Program-made: the position numbers and the translations under genes
Notes under the pieces: generated by a model
Database searches by the model: none
What the model was told of the DNA's origin: nothing
What the model saw: the letters and a program-made list of their open reading frames with translations, nothing else
Assembly (NCBI RefSeq): GCF_011189575.1
Contig: NZ_PUJW01000018.1
Coordinates: forward strand, 1 to 64,000
Direction of reading: 5' to 3'
Length of the DNA: 64,000 bases
DNA from: Photorhabdus cinerea
Lineage (GTDB): Bacteria; Pseudomonadota; Gammaproteobacteria; Enterobacterales; Enterobacteriaceae
Shown: piece after piece, positions 36,260 to 45,224 of the stretch
How positions within the stretch are numbered: position 1 is the stretch's first letter
Layout: the number at the start of each line of letters is the position of its first letter

Positions 36260-38373
36260 TTTCTGTTACGGCTGACTCGCATCACATCCGGCATAATTCG
36301 GATTTTGCGCATAATATTCGCTAACTGAATACGGTCTTTGGTGGTCAGCCGGATAAAAGCGCAGTAAACACGACCATCTTTCTCTTCTGTATTCATACCT
36401 TGAATACTGGAATTGGCTGCGTTAATGGCGGCAGTCAAATTTGCCAGCGCCCCTTGGTGGTTAAACATATCCACTTTTATTTCGGCAGTGAAATCGTTAT
36501 TGATCTCTTTATCCCATTCAACCGCCATAAATTTTTCGGGTTCTTTCTGATAACCACGAATATTACGGCAGGATTCATGGTGGATAACCAACCCTTTTCC
36601 GGGGCTGATATGGGCGATAATCGGGTCTCCGGGGATGGGGCGGCAGCATTTGGCAAAAGTAATCAGCACACCGTCAGCGCCTTTGATGGGCAATTTACGT
36701 GCTCTGTTGTTATGGCTACCGGTGCTTGTGGTATTTTCCTGTGCGCCTAACAGGTTGCGGGCGACGACGATACTCATGGTATTGCCAAGCCCGATTTCAG
36801 CCAGTAGATCATCTATGGTCGCGAGTTTCATTCTCTTCAACTCTTTACTGATATTTTCCTGCGGAATATCAACCAGCTTTTTCCCGTTACCCAACGCGTG
36901 ATTCAACAGGCGGCGACCTAGCCCAATGGAGTCTTCCCGTTTAAGGTTTTTTAGCAATTGACGGATCTTAGCGCGTGCTTTTGAACTGACGACAAAGTTC
37001 AGCCAGGCGGCATTTGGGCGAGCGCCCGGTGCGGTTATAATCTCAACGGTTTGACCACTGGTAAGCGATTGAGATAATGGGTATGGCTGGCGATCAACTC
37101 GTGAACCAACACAGGCGTGACCAATATCGGTGTGTACGGCATAGGCAAAATCAACTGGGGTGGCACCTGCGGGTAATTCCACAATACGTCCCTTCGGGGT
37201 AAAAACGTAAATCTCATCAGGAAACAGATCAGATTTAACGCTTTCGATAAATTCAAAAGAGCTGCCGGCACTTTGTTGTAGTTCCAGCAAACTTTGCATC
37301 CAGCGTTGAGCACGAACTTGCGCGGCTGTACCGGATTCACCTTGTGCTTTGTAAGCCCAATGTGCAGCAACGCCCATTTCAGCCATTTGATCCATATCTT
37401 CGGTGCGAATTTGAACTTCAACGGGCACGCCATGAGGGCCAATCAGGGAGGTGTGCAGGGATTGATAGCCGTTAGCCTTAGGGATGGCAATGTAATCTTT
37501 GACTCTGCCCGGGCGGGGTTTATACAGGCTATGCATCTGCCCCAAAACCCGATAGCAGATATCAACATTATTAACAATGACCCGAAACGCATAGATATCC
37601 ATAATAGAATGGAAACGTTGTTCTTTGAGGTGCATTTTCCGGTAGATAGAATAGAGATGTTTTTCCCTGCCGCTGACTTTGCATTCAATACTGGCTTCGG
37701 CCAGCCTGCCTGCAATTTCAGACAGAATTTTCTGGATCATCTCTTTACGGTTACCACGGGCAGCTTTTACCACCTCTTTGATAACCCGGTAGCGGTTGGG
37801 GTGGAGGGCTTCAAACCCGAGTTCCTCTAACTCCGTTTTCAGATGATGAATACCCAAACGATGAGCTAAAGGGCTGTAGATCTCTAACGTTTCCCGGGCG
37901 ATACGACGGCGTTTATCTGGACGTAACGCCCCGAGAGTACGCATATTATGGGTACGGTCTGCCAGTTTGATCAAAATGACGCGGATATCTTGCACCATCG
38001 CCATGATCATTTTGCGGAAGTTTTCTGCTTGTGCCTCTTTTTTATCGCGGAAATTCAGCTTATCAAGCTTGGAAACCCCCTCAACTAACCCAGCGACCAC
38101 AGGGCCAAAAGGTTGTGCGATATCCTGAAAGGTGGCGGGTGTGTCTTCAATAACATCATGCAACAAAGCGGCCATCAGTGTCTCATGGTCGAGACGCATC
38201 TCGGCCAGAATACAGGCAACCGCGACAGGATGCGTAATGTAGGGTTCACCACTGGTACGGGTTTGCCCTTCATGGGCATCCCGTGCAACAGAATAAGCCT
38301 GCTTGAGGAGTTCAATTTGACTCCCAGGCAGGTATTTTTGGATAAGCTGATTCAGGCTTTCAAACAGATACAA
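36256..38373 (-). CDS. spoT: Bifunctional (p)ppGpp synthetase/hydrolase
   Basis: 705 residues (E. coli SpoT 702-704). HD hydrolase site HDVIEDTPAT (His72-Asp73), RelA/SpoT synthetase region with YRVLGQMHSLYKPRPGRVKDYIA, TGS domain (EIYVFTPKGRIVELPAGATPVDFAY) and C-terminal ACT domain. It sets the alarmone level in response to carbon, iron and fatty acid stress. Follows rpoZ by 17 bp in the conserved gmk-rpoZ-spoT operon. Confidence 0.98.
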   Translation of the reverse strand: MYLFESLNQLIQKYLPGSQIELLKQAYSVARDAHEGQTRTSGEPYITHPVAVACILAEMRLDHETLMAALLHDVIEDTPATFQDIAQPFGPVVAGLVEGVSKLDKLNFRDKKEAQAENFRKMIMAMVQDIRVILIKLADRTHNMRTLGALRPDKRRRIARETLEIYSPLAHRLGIHHLKTELEELGFEALHPNRYRVIKEVVKAARGNRKEMIQKILSEIAGRLAEASIECKVSGREKHLYSIYRKMHLKEQRFHSIMDIYAFRVIVNNVDICYRVLGQMHSLYKPRPGRVKDYIAIPKANGYQSLHTSLIGPHGVPVEVQIRTEDMDQMAEMGVAAHWAYKAQGESGTAAQVRAQRWMQSLLELQQSAGSSFEFIESVKSDLFPDEIYVFTPKGRIVELPAGATPVDFAYAVHTDIGHACVGSRVDRQPYPLSQSLTSGQTVEIITAPGARPNAAWLNFVVSSKARAKIRQLLKNLKREDSIGLGRRLLNHALGNGKKLVDIPQENISKELKRMKLATIDDLLAEIGLGNTMSIVVARNLLGAQENTTSTGSHNNRARKLPIKGADGVLITFAKCCRPIPGDPIIAHISPGKGLVIHHESCRNIRGYQKEPEKFMAVEWDKEINNDFTAEIKVDMFNHQGALANLTAAINAANSSIQGMNTEEKDGRVYCAFIRLTTKDRIQLANIMRKIRIMPDVMRVSRNRN

Positions 38374-38390
38374 GGCAGACCTACCGTAGA

Positions 38391-38666
38391 TTAACGACGA
38401 CTTTCCGCGATAGCGGAAACCGCTTGCATTTCTGCTGCTTCCTGCTCTTGTTGTTCCTGGCGTTCACGGACATCCAGGATTTTACCGTTAATCAGACCCT
38501 CTTCCACTTCACGCAGAGCGATAACGGTCACTTTATCGTTCTCTTCAGCAACCAGCGGGTCTTTACCGCCTGTTTGCAGTTGACGTGCTCGACGAGCAGC
38601 GACCAACACCAGGTCAAAACGGTTACCAATTTTTTCTACAGCGTCTTGAACAGTTACGCGTGCCAT
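38391..38666 (-). CDS. rpoZ: RNA polymerase omega subunit
   Basis: 91 residues, as in E. coli. MARVTVQDAVEKIGNRFDLVLVAARRARQLQ is the invariant omega start. Assists beta' assembly and ppGpp sensing, in line with its place before spoT. Confidence 0.98.
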   Translation of the reverse strand: MARVTVQDAVEKIGNRFDLVLVAARRARQLQTGGKDPLVAEENDKVTVIALREVEEGLINGKILDVRERQEQQEQEAAEMQAVSAIAESRR

Positions 38667-38720
38667 ATGTGTGCGACTCCACAGGTAAAGAAATGACTGG
38701 GCATAATACTGAAATTGGGT

Positions 38721-39344
38721 TCAGTCTGCCAATAATTTGCTGATTAAAGCATCATGCCGTTGTGCCTGGCGCTCCCGATGCAGGCGTTCTGAACGGATAA
38801 TGGTGTGCAGATCGGCCAATGCAGTATTGAAATCGTCATTAACGATTAAATAATCATACTCGTTATAGTGAACCATTTCTGCAACAGCCTGCTCCATGCG
38901 TTTTTCAATAATGTCTTCACTGTCCTGACCCCGACCGCGCAGACGGCGGCAAAGCTCTTCTTTTGATGGTGGCAGGATAAAAATACTGCGGGCAGAGGGC
39001 ATTTGTTTGCGGATCTGCTGCGCGCCTTGCCAATCGATATCAAGAAAGACATCAACGCCACTGGTAAGGGTTTCTTCAATCACTTTCTGGGATGTACCGT
39101 AATAATTACCGAAAACACGGGCGTGTTCCAGAAATTCATGATTATCGATCATTTGGCAAAAGGCTTCTTCAGTGATAAAGAAATAGTGTTCACCATGATT
39201 TTCACCGGGACGCATTGCGCGCGTGGTATGGGAAACAGAAACCTGAGTATCGTACAAAGGTTGTGTTTTTAATAAAGCCTGAATTAGACTTGATTTACCC
39301 GCCCCGCTTGGCGCAGAGACAATATATAATGTGCCTTGGATCAT
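38721..39344 (-). CDS. gmk: Guanylate kinase
   Basis: 207 residues (E. coli 207). Walker A SGAGKSSLI, then TTRAMRPGENHGEHYFF and the lid with RLRGRGQD. Converts GMP to GDP using ATP. First gene of gmk-rpoZ-spoT. In E. coli ligB is the divergent neighbour; here about 8 kb of inserted DNA separates them. Confidence 0.98.
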   Translation of the reverse strand: MIQGTLYIVSAPSGAGKSSLIQALLKTQPLYDTQVSVSHTTRAMRPGENHGEHYFFITEEAFCQMIDNHEFLEHARVFGNYYGTSQKVIEETLTSGVDVFLDIDWQGAQQIRKQMPSARSIFILPPSKEELCRRLRGRGQDSEDIIEKRMEQAVAEMVHYNEYDYLIVNDDFNTALADLHTIIRSERLHRERQAQRHDALISKLLAD

Positions 39345-39374
39345 GATGATATCTTGGTTGATTGGATAACAATG

Positions 39375-39444
39375 TATACCCTTTATCTTTCAGGTTGCTG
39401 CTTTCACTTACTGCTGCGTTGCAACTTGAAATCTATTGGGTATA
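39375..39444. repeat. ERIC repeat with internal deletion
   Basis: 70 bp, with both ERIC ends (TATACCC... and CTATTGGGTATA) and inner arms (CAGGTTGCTGCTTTCACTTA, GCAACTTGAAATC), but the central half is missing. Lies in the gmk upstream region. Confidence 0.8.
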
Positions 39445-39706
39445 AATAAAAGCAGAATAAAATTCTTGTAACAGTATACACGTACCTGCTCATACGTGTC
39501 GCGTTACCGATGCATTTCCACAGAAATTTTCTTGGGGAAAGATGGCTAGTGGATATTTTGTATCGCCGCTTGTTTGGTTTTACCCGTCGGAATTTATAGG
39601 CTGAATGTCTAACTCGCCCTATTCAACCGGGGATTGTTCCCCGGCTGCCTTGTTAAAGATGACCATTTGTTGCCATCACCCCCTCCCGGGTAAATTACCT
39701 TTACTC

Positions 39707-40552
39707 TTAGGGGGTCACTTTCTGCTGGTTATCATTGTTTTCTGCGTGAGGTTGTACTATGGCTGGATCTTTAAAATTGGGATTTAAACCACCTGGTGGA
39801 CTCCAGAAAGCAACGTTATAGATATAATAGTTGGGATCTTTGCTGTCTTGCATTTCAATTGATGGCACCCCATTCTTCCAGTCACTTTCGAATTTGACTT
39901 TCTCTTCAGGTTTCCGCTGCCATGAAAAACCCGTTCCCTTACAGGATACAGTGTAATTCAGATCTACTAGTTTGGACTCCATCACGTTACTATCCCCTTT
40001 AAACCAGTGGATATCCTTATTTACAACGACTGCATCTGTAAAAAGTGTTGACTTGGCCTTTCCTGCTGCCTTGTCTTTGCGGTAGGCCGTCATCTCACAG
40101 GTGTACTTTCCTGTAACGACGTGTGGAACAACGAAGAGACGGTTTTGCGCTCTAACCCAAAGCATGAGATCTTTTAACACGGTGGGATACTCTGTTTCTG
40201 GAAACTCAACATTGAACCTTGATGGAAAAACACCTATTAAGTTTTTTGTCCCTTTTGGCGGATAACGAACTGGCTTACCGTTATTGTTTTCCCCATCCAA
40301 TACCGGCTGCCCGAGGGCAACAATGGCTAGCTGGGGAACCCAGTCTATGATTTCAGCTTTATATGCAAGAACCGGGGTAGAGAAAAGCGCACTTACAGAT
40401 AAGCTCACTCCCACCACCCATATCGGCCACCGGCGACAATGCGCCGTTATCCGGCCAATATCCTGTTTCACTCCGCTGATGGATGTGTTGCCAGCATTCA
40501 TTAAATATTCAGATGGGGATGATTCCCCGATTGTTAGGTTAAAAATTTTCAT
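39707..40552 (-). CDS. Partial adhesin copy 1 (binding domain only)
   Basis: 281 residues; homologous to the first half of the tip adhesin at 33.8 kb: signal segment VVGVSLSVSALFSTPVLA, VVTGKYTCEMTAYRKD, VSCKGTGFSWQRKPEEKVKF and NFKDPAIVQP, then a divergent short tail and stop exactly where the linker to the pilin domain would begin. Without a pilin domain it cannot be built into a pilus. Alignment with madI favours a start at the later ATG (40501, MNAGNTSI). Upstream come three usher-tail repeats. It looks like a silent donor cassette, though it could be a secreted lectin-like protein. Confidence 0.75.
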   Translation of the reverse strand: MKIFNLTIGESSPSEYLMNAGNTSISGVKQDIGRITAHCRRWPIWVVGVSLSVSALFSTPVLAYKAEIIDWVPQLAIVALGQPVLDGENNNGKPVRYPPKGTKNLIGVFPSRFNVEFPETEYPTVLKDLMLWVRAQNRLFVVPHVVTGKYTCEMTAYRKDKAAGKAKSTLFTDAVVVNKDIHWFKGDSNVMESKLVDLNYTVSCKGTGFSWQRKPEEKVKFESDWKNGVPSIEMQDSKDPNYYIYNVAFWSPPGGLNPNFKDPAIVQPHAENNDNQQKVTP

Positions 40553-40621
40553 TCTCTGTGATAACCCTGTCCCGGCCAGATTGTATTGGCCTTTTAAGGG
40601 TTCTCCTTTTTCAGATGATTA

Positions 40622-41122
40622 TTTTCTGCATCGGATCACCCGTGCAGGCCGTTATTACACTTACCTGCCTTAACGGCAGGTTTCGTTCAATTGCCTCACA
40701 TCACTTTCAAGATCCAGGATGATGGCATATTGCTTAAGGTATATTTGCCTGCCATCTTCCGTTATTGCTGCCAGATTTATCAGCAATTTTTTCTGCATCG
40801 GATCACCCGTGCAGGCCGTTATTACACTTACCTGCCTTAACGGCAGGTTTCGTTCAATTGCCTCACATCACTTTCAAGATCCAGGATGATGGCATATTGC
40901 TTAAGGTATATTTGCCTGCCATCTTCCGTTATTGCTGCCAGATTTATCAGCAATTTTTTCTGCATCGGATCACCCGTGCAGGCCGTTATTACACTTACCT
41001 GCCTTAACGGCAGGTTTCGTTCAATTGCCTCACATCACTTTCAAGATCCAGGATGATGGCATATTGCTTAAGGTATATTTGCCTGCCATCTTCCGTTATT
41101 GCTGCCAGATTTATCAGCAATT
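40622..41122 (-). repeat. Three tandem 167-bp repeats derived from the usher 3' end
   Basis: TTCTGCATCGGATCACCCGT starts units at 40624, 40791 and 40958; the units appear identical. Read on the minus strand each contains the end of an usher gene (AATCTGGCAGCAATAACGG, a degenerate middle, CAATTGAACGAAACCTGCCG, TTAA) plus the start of the spacer (GGCCTGCACGGGTGATCCG) seen between madH and madI. Gives the short plus-strand frames their repeated sequence; these are not genes. Confidence 0.9.
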
Positions 41123-41219
41123 ACTGGCCGTACACATGGATAATCCAACATGACTATTGCCCATTGCGTTTGAGGCCGGAGGGAAGACTATCCCGGATAA
41201 TTAGTCTTATCCCAAAAAC

Positions 41220-41351
41220 TTAGGGGGTTGCGTATAGAATACGGGTATTGCTACGAGAGCCATTACCTTTTCCAGAATAGGATCTCGGTATTGCCTTTAT
41301 AAGGTTATCGCTAATATCCATGCCAAGGGAGAAAATGTCATTTTGATTCAT
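41220..41351 (-). pseudogene. Leader-peptide remnant of an RCC1-family gene, unit B
   Basis: ATG at 41351 behind the conserved AAAGGTAAATCCGATATAAC leader gives 43 residues, MNQNDIFSLGMDISDN and onward, sharing only the MNQN(D/N) N-terminus with the two RCC1-like proteins before a stop. All repeats are gone. Confidence 0.7.
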
Positions 41352-41900
41352 ATTACTCGCCTAAATTAAGGTTATATCGGATTTACCTTTTACCTACAGG
41401 GGAGCCTATACCATAAAAATTATCTCTTGCGAGTTAAGCTGTTTTTTTACTGAGACTAATAAGACATAGATAATATTAGCAGCTCTTTTTAAAAAAGGGT
41501 AATAGAAAATAGTTATCAGCCGATAACTTTAGGTTAACACTAAATCTGCTTGTTGGTCGTGGTTTTAAGGTTATTTTCTACAGATAGATTAAAAGCGTGA
41601 GCGTAATGAGGTTTAGGCAGAAGAATTTAGAAGAGATATACATCTTTATGACTATTATTACGTGAATGAGTAACTTAATTTACTAATAATTAATTGCAAA
41701 GTAGGAAATAAGGTGTTGTTAGGGTTTTGTCGTAATTCTTGTGCTGTGTGGTTTATAAAAAGTCAGTTATTTTGAGGATTTTAATATTTATTTTCCAAAC
41801 TGTTTCGTGGAGTTATTGCCTTTTCATCTTTATTTGGAGGGTTATTTTAGTAATAACAGCGGGAGGGGGAGCCGATATTTCAAATGGAATAAACGACAGG
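41352..41900 (-). promoter_or_regulatory. Conserved promoter/leader, copy 3 (minus strand)
   Basis: Reverse-strand homologue of the region upstream of the RCC1-like gene at 17.6 kb: TATAAACCACAC near the far end, AAATTAAGTTACTCATTCAC, CATAAAGATGTATATC, then the leader stem region and AAAGGTAAATCCGATATAACC. It precedes a leader remnant, the usher-tail repeats and adhesin copy 1. Bases 41901-42002 carry no gene. Confidence 0.6.
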
Positions 41901-42002
41901 CTAAGCCGGGGAGGATGATGCCGGAAATCTGTGAGGATCTCCGGCTGTTCTATTAACGATGTTTATTTATTGTATCCGTCCTTCTTAATTATCCTGGATA
42001 GA

Positions 42003-42787
42003 TTACCTGGTTTCATCACTGGGACCCGATTGCTCCGGGTTAGCACTCTCCGTACCCGGCTTCATGATGGCTGGGTCTTTAAACGTATCATTCGGGTTGT
42101 CGTCGTATGGTGGTACCCAGAACACAACATCATGAATCCAATTGCAAGTGTCTTGCATTTTAATTGACGGCACCCCGTTTTCCCACTTGCTTTCCAATTC
42201 AAATTTTTCTTCGGGTTTACGTTCCCATGAAAATCCGGTTCCCTGGCAGATTACTGTGAACATCAGGTCGTTCACGTTAGATTCCATAACGTTTTTGTCC
42301 CCCTTGAACCAGTAGATGGTATGATTCTCAACGACAGCATCTGTATAAAGGGTTGCTATGGCTTGCCCTGGCGTTCCATCTTGACGTTTGGCAATCATCC
42401 TACAGGTATATTTACCTGTGACCACATGTGGAACCTTGAAGATTCGGTTTTGTGCTCTGACCCAGAACTTGCCCTCTTTTAGCATCATCTTTTTTCCTAC
42501 CGGTATCGGAAAACTATGGTCTATGACTGCCGGAAAGACTCTCACTAAGTTACGGGTACCCACTGGCGGGTAACGAATGGGTTTACGCCGTTGTCTTTCC
42601 TATCTATCATCGGACGCCCGAGAGCTTTAACGGCGTACTCTGGGTTCCAGGGGGGCAGCCGGGATCGATGGGTCTTGCATTGTAATCGAGGCAACATCCT
42701 GATTCGCTCTGCTGCTGAACTTTTTTTCAGTATTCATCGGAGACTCTGAGGGGAGTGTTCCCCGGTTGTTATGTTAAAAGTTTTCAT
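42003..42787 (-). pseudogene. Partial adhesin copy 2 (binding domain only, broken 5' part)
   Basis: The intact part (42563 downward, 186 residues) matches adhesin copy 1 and the tip adhesin: RNLVRVFPAV, FWVRAQNRIFKVPHVVTGKY, QGTGFSWERKPEEKFEL and TFKDPAIMKP, then a stop before the pilin domain. Upstream, the first codons from ATG 42787 (MKTFNITTGEHSPQS) parallel copy 1, but stops, frameshifts and loss of the signal segment interrupt the frame. Same construction as copy 1, more decayed. Confidence 0.78.
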
Positions 42788-42858
42788 TCTCTGTGATAAC
42801 CCTGTCCCGGCCAGATTGCATTGGCCTTTTAAGGGTCCTCCTTTTTCAGATGATTATT

Positions 42859-43000
42859 TTCTGCATCGGATCACCCGTGCAGGCCGTCATTACACTTACC
42901 TGCCTTAACGGCAGGTTTCGTTCAATTGCCTCACGTCACTTGCAAGCTCCAGGATGATGGCATATTGCTTAAGGTATATTTGCCTGCTATCTTCCGTTAT
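42859..43000 (-). repeat. Single usher 3'-end copy upstream of adhesin copy 2
   Basis: Near-identical to one unit of the 167-bp array (TTCTGCATCGGATCACCCGT onward) with a few substitutions, truncated before the AATCTGGCAGCAAT end. Gives unit A the same order as unit B: leader remnant, usher tail, adhesin copy. Confidence 0.85.
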
Positions 43001-43030
43001 CTACGGTTATGTCAGTCTTTCAGTCTATTT

Positions 43031-43105
43031 TTAAGGGTTCATACGAAGAAATACGTAATAGACCAATGAATCGTAGCCAGGGGTAAAACCGTCGTTTTGA
43101 TTCAT
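43031..43105 (-). pseudogene. Leader-peptide remnant of an RCC1-family gene, unit A
   Basis: ATG 43105 behind GGAGAGTAAT gives 24 residues, MNQNDGFTPGYDSL and onward, then stop. Same start as the RCC1-like proteins, no repeats left. Confidence 0.65.
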
Positions 43106-43620
43106 ATTACTCTCCTAATGAAGGGTGTATCGAATTTACCTTTTACCCACAGGTAGTCTATGTCATAAAACCTATCCCTTGCGGGTTAAGATGAATTTCT
43201 ACTGATGTGAAGAATATTGTCTATTCTTTAAATATAATAGGAAAAATAATTAAGACTAATTATAAGTCTATTCTTTTAATCCGTTTTCAATTGCTTTTCT
43301 AGCAATAAGTGATAGAAATTACAATTTTGAAGTTTGATAAGAAAAATTTAAAGGAAATATATATCATTATGGTTGTTAATAATATATGAATGCATAAATT
43401 AATTTACTAATAATTAATCGAAAAACAGAAAGCGAAGAATTATTAATGTTTTTGTTGTAATATCTATTCTATATAATTTATAAAAAGCCTGTTATTTTCG
43501 GGGTAATGTTTGTTTTTAAAACTATTTCGTAAAGTTATTTCCTTTTGATATTTATTTTAAAGTTGATATTGATAATAATAACAGAGAGAGGAGGCTGATA
43601 TTCCTAATTAATGCGTAATA
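43106..43620 (-). promoter_or_regulatory. Conserved promoter/leader, copy 4 (minus strand)
   Basis: Homologous to copy 3 over its length: TTATAAAAAGCCTGTTATTT, AATTTACTAATAATTAAT, CATAATGATATATAT on the minus strand, leader stem ACCCGCAAGGG with CCTGTGGGT (about 43187-43150) and AAAGGTAAATTCGATA. No gene is carried in 43106-43620 itself. Confidence 0.6.
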
Positions 43621-43624
43621 GGCA

Positions 43625-43788
43625 GAGTTATTATATTTATCTCTACCTTGGACGGAATCTGCCGTTATGTATGGATAGCCAGAGAGTAATGGATACTTAA
43701 TTTATTGATATTGGTTCTGTTCATTGTTTTCAGTACATCGATAGTTGCGGCTGAGACATTGAATACAGAGAAAAATTGCCCTGATTGA
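43625..43788 (+). pseudogene. Truncated ligB 5'-end copy 1
   Basis: Matches the ligB region from AGTTATTA to the codons for ETLNTEKNCP, i.e. the signal peptide region, then a TGA where ligB continues with AWSQ. A block of about 100 bp after the stop (GGTATTTTTTACATGATGA through GTTAGAAACAATG) is shared with copy 2. No ligase domain present. Confidence 0.8.
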
Positions 43789-43818
43789 TATGGTATTTTT
43801 TACATGATGACATATTCA

Positions 43819-43837
43819 GGCGCTATTATCGAGCGCC
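43819..43837. terminator. Short GC-rich hairpin
   Basis: GGCGCT (43819-43824) pairs with AGCGCC (43832-43837); lies just after the first ligB copy. No T-run. Confidence 0.35.
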
Positions 43838-44034
43838 GGCTTGTAGCGAGATGAATGTGTTAGAAACAATGCAAGAAAAATAAAGTAATGAACAAAAAAG
43901 AGGTTGTCCGGGGTAAGAATGGAATTTACACTGCATTCTATGGTGTATAATTTATCAACAGTTATTGCCTTAATATCATTAAGTTAATTTTATTCTGTCA
44001 TAAGTTTGTGGTGCAAATTATAGGGGTTACAGTG

Positions 44035-44265
44035 ATGAGGCTTGAACTGCAAAATTTAGATGAAATGTCACCGGCGCAAGAGCACACTTTTATGACTATC
44101 TTTGATGCTCAATTGGCAAATGACGATGGCTCGGAGGCGCGTGCTCACCTCAATGCTGGTGAACCAATTTATTATGCGGAGTTTGATACTCCAGCAGGGA
44201 TGGTTATCAAGGAATACCCTGGTGGCCGTAGAGAGTTGGTTAGTTTTATGAGTGGTACAGAGTAA
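44035..44265 (+). CDS. Small protein preceding a broken zeta-type toxin, probable antitoxin
   Basis: 76 residues from ATG 44035 (AGGGG site upstream). Acidic: MRLELQNLDEMSPAQEHTFM, EPIYYAEFDTPAGMVIKEYPGG. No DNA-binding motif evident. The next gene, 20 bp downstream, begins as a P-loop zeta toxin, so this is likely its antitoxin or accessory protein. Family not recognised with certainty. Confidence 0.55.
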   Translation: MRLELQNLDEMSPAQEHTFMTIFDAQLANDDGSEARAHLNAGEPIYYAEFDTPAGMVIKEYPGGRRELVSFMSGTE

Positions 44266-44285
44266 ATGGTTGAGGTTTTGGAAGC

Positions 44286-44472
44286 ATGACTCATCGGCCT
44301 CAGCTATGGGTTATTGCGGGACCTAATGGAGCTGGAAAATCGATGTTGGTTTGATGTCACCTAACGGAAAAAGTTTCTGTAGTTAATCCCGATAATATAG
44401 CAGGAGAACTCACTCTGCATAATCTATCACTGAAAAATACGGATGTATTTGGTTGTTACAAAAGAAAATAAA
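44286..44472 (+). pseudogene. Truncated, frameshifted zeta-toxin gene
   Basis: MTHRPQLWVIAGPNGAGKS from ATG 44286 is the Walker A start of a zeta-type kinase toxin, interrupted by a stop after MLV. In another frame LTEKVSVVNPDNIAGEL (the VNPD metal/substrate motif) continues briefly before the sequence ends. Most of the kinase is missing, so it should be inactive. Confidence 0.75.
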
Positions 44473-44512
44473 TATGAAAAACACCCGAAGATGCTTTTCT
44501 ATATCGCTTGGA

Positions 44513-44791
44513 TTAAATTGTTTTGAAGCCAAAATGTAGTTCACAATTGCAAGCTCTGGCGTAGTTCAATAGTGTTTTAAGTGTTGGGTTTCCATTTCCT
44601 TTTTCAAGCCTGGAAATATTCGCTTCTTTTGTTCCCATACGTTGCGCAACTTGATTTTGAGTTAAACCAGCAGCACGCCGCATGTGTAATAGAGTATTAA
44701 TTAGCTCGAATTCTGGTTCTAGCGCATCATATTCAGCTTTTACATCTGGGTTAGCTAATGCTTTGGATTTTAGAGACTTTAAACTACTCAT
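44513..44791 (-). CDS. XRE-family antitoxin
   Basis: 92 residues with a helix-turn-helix at LTQNQVAQRMGTKEANISRLE and the family tail GNPTLKTLLNYARACNCELHF. Translated after its toxin with a 4-bp ATGA overlap, the toxin-first order of HigBA-like systems. Expected to repress the operon together with the toxin. Confidence 0.85.
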   Translation of the reverse strand: MSSLKSLKSKALANPDVKAEYDALEPEFELINTLLHMRRAAGLTQNQVAQRMGTKEANISRLEKGNGNPTLKTLLNYARACNCELHFGFKTI

Positions 44792-45114
44792 TTTGTAACC
44801 TCTTTCATTCGTTCATAAGCGAGATCAAGATCCTTTTTAGATATCTTCTGGTTTTTCTTAATAAACGCATGAAGGACAATGATATTTGAACCTTGTAGAT
44901 AGCAAAACAATCCGCGTCCTAGACCTTCTTGCGCTTTGGCGCGAATCTCGAATAGACCTTTTCCCATTGACTTAGTGTGTGGTTCTCCAAGATTAGCGCC
45001 ATGTTCTTCAATAAGCTCAAGCAGTTTTAGCATGCGAGCCTGAATTCTGGGTGGCATATTGAGGATCGCATCCTCGACACCATCATAGAGTTCAATGTTC
45101 CAGTTCATATTCAA
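44788..45114 (-). CDS. RelE/HigB-type toxin (Gp49-like)
   Basis: 108 residues. WNIELYDGVEDAILNMPPRIQARMLKLLELIEEHG, then KGLFEIRAKAQEGLGRGLFCYLQGSNIIVLHAFIKKNQKISKKDLDLA, the phage-derived Gp49-like RelE fold. Complete. Start is MNMNWN or the second Met (MNWN). Confidence 0.85.
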   Translation of the reverse strand: MNMNWNIELYDGVEDAILNMPPRIQARMLKLLELIEEHGANLGEPHTKSMGKGLFEIRAKAQEGLGRGLFCYLQGSNIIVLHAFIKKNQKISKKDLDLAYERMKEVTK

Positions 45115-45224
45115 TATTGCCCTTAATCTTATCTTATGTGATAAGTTTGTAAGTTGTCAAGACTCTGTTTTCGATGAAAACCACTGGTGGCGGAGATTGT
45201 TGATAGCAGCCCTGAACCAAGTAT

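Noticed and set aside
40284..41153. Three plus-strand open frames of 70-130 residues with repeated sequence (LPDLSAIFSASDHPCRPL)
   Set aside because: They are produced by the 167-bp usher-derived repeats read on the wrong strand; the minus-strand reading has clear homology to the usher end.
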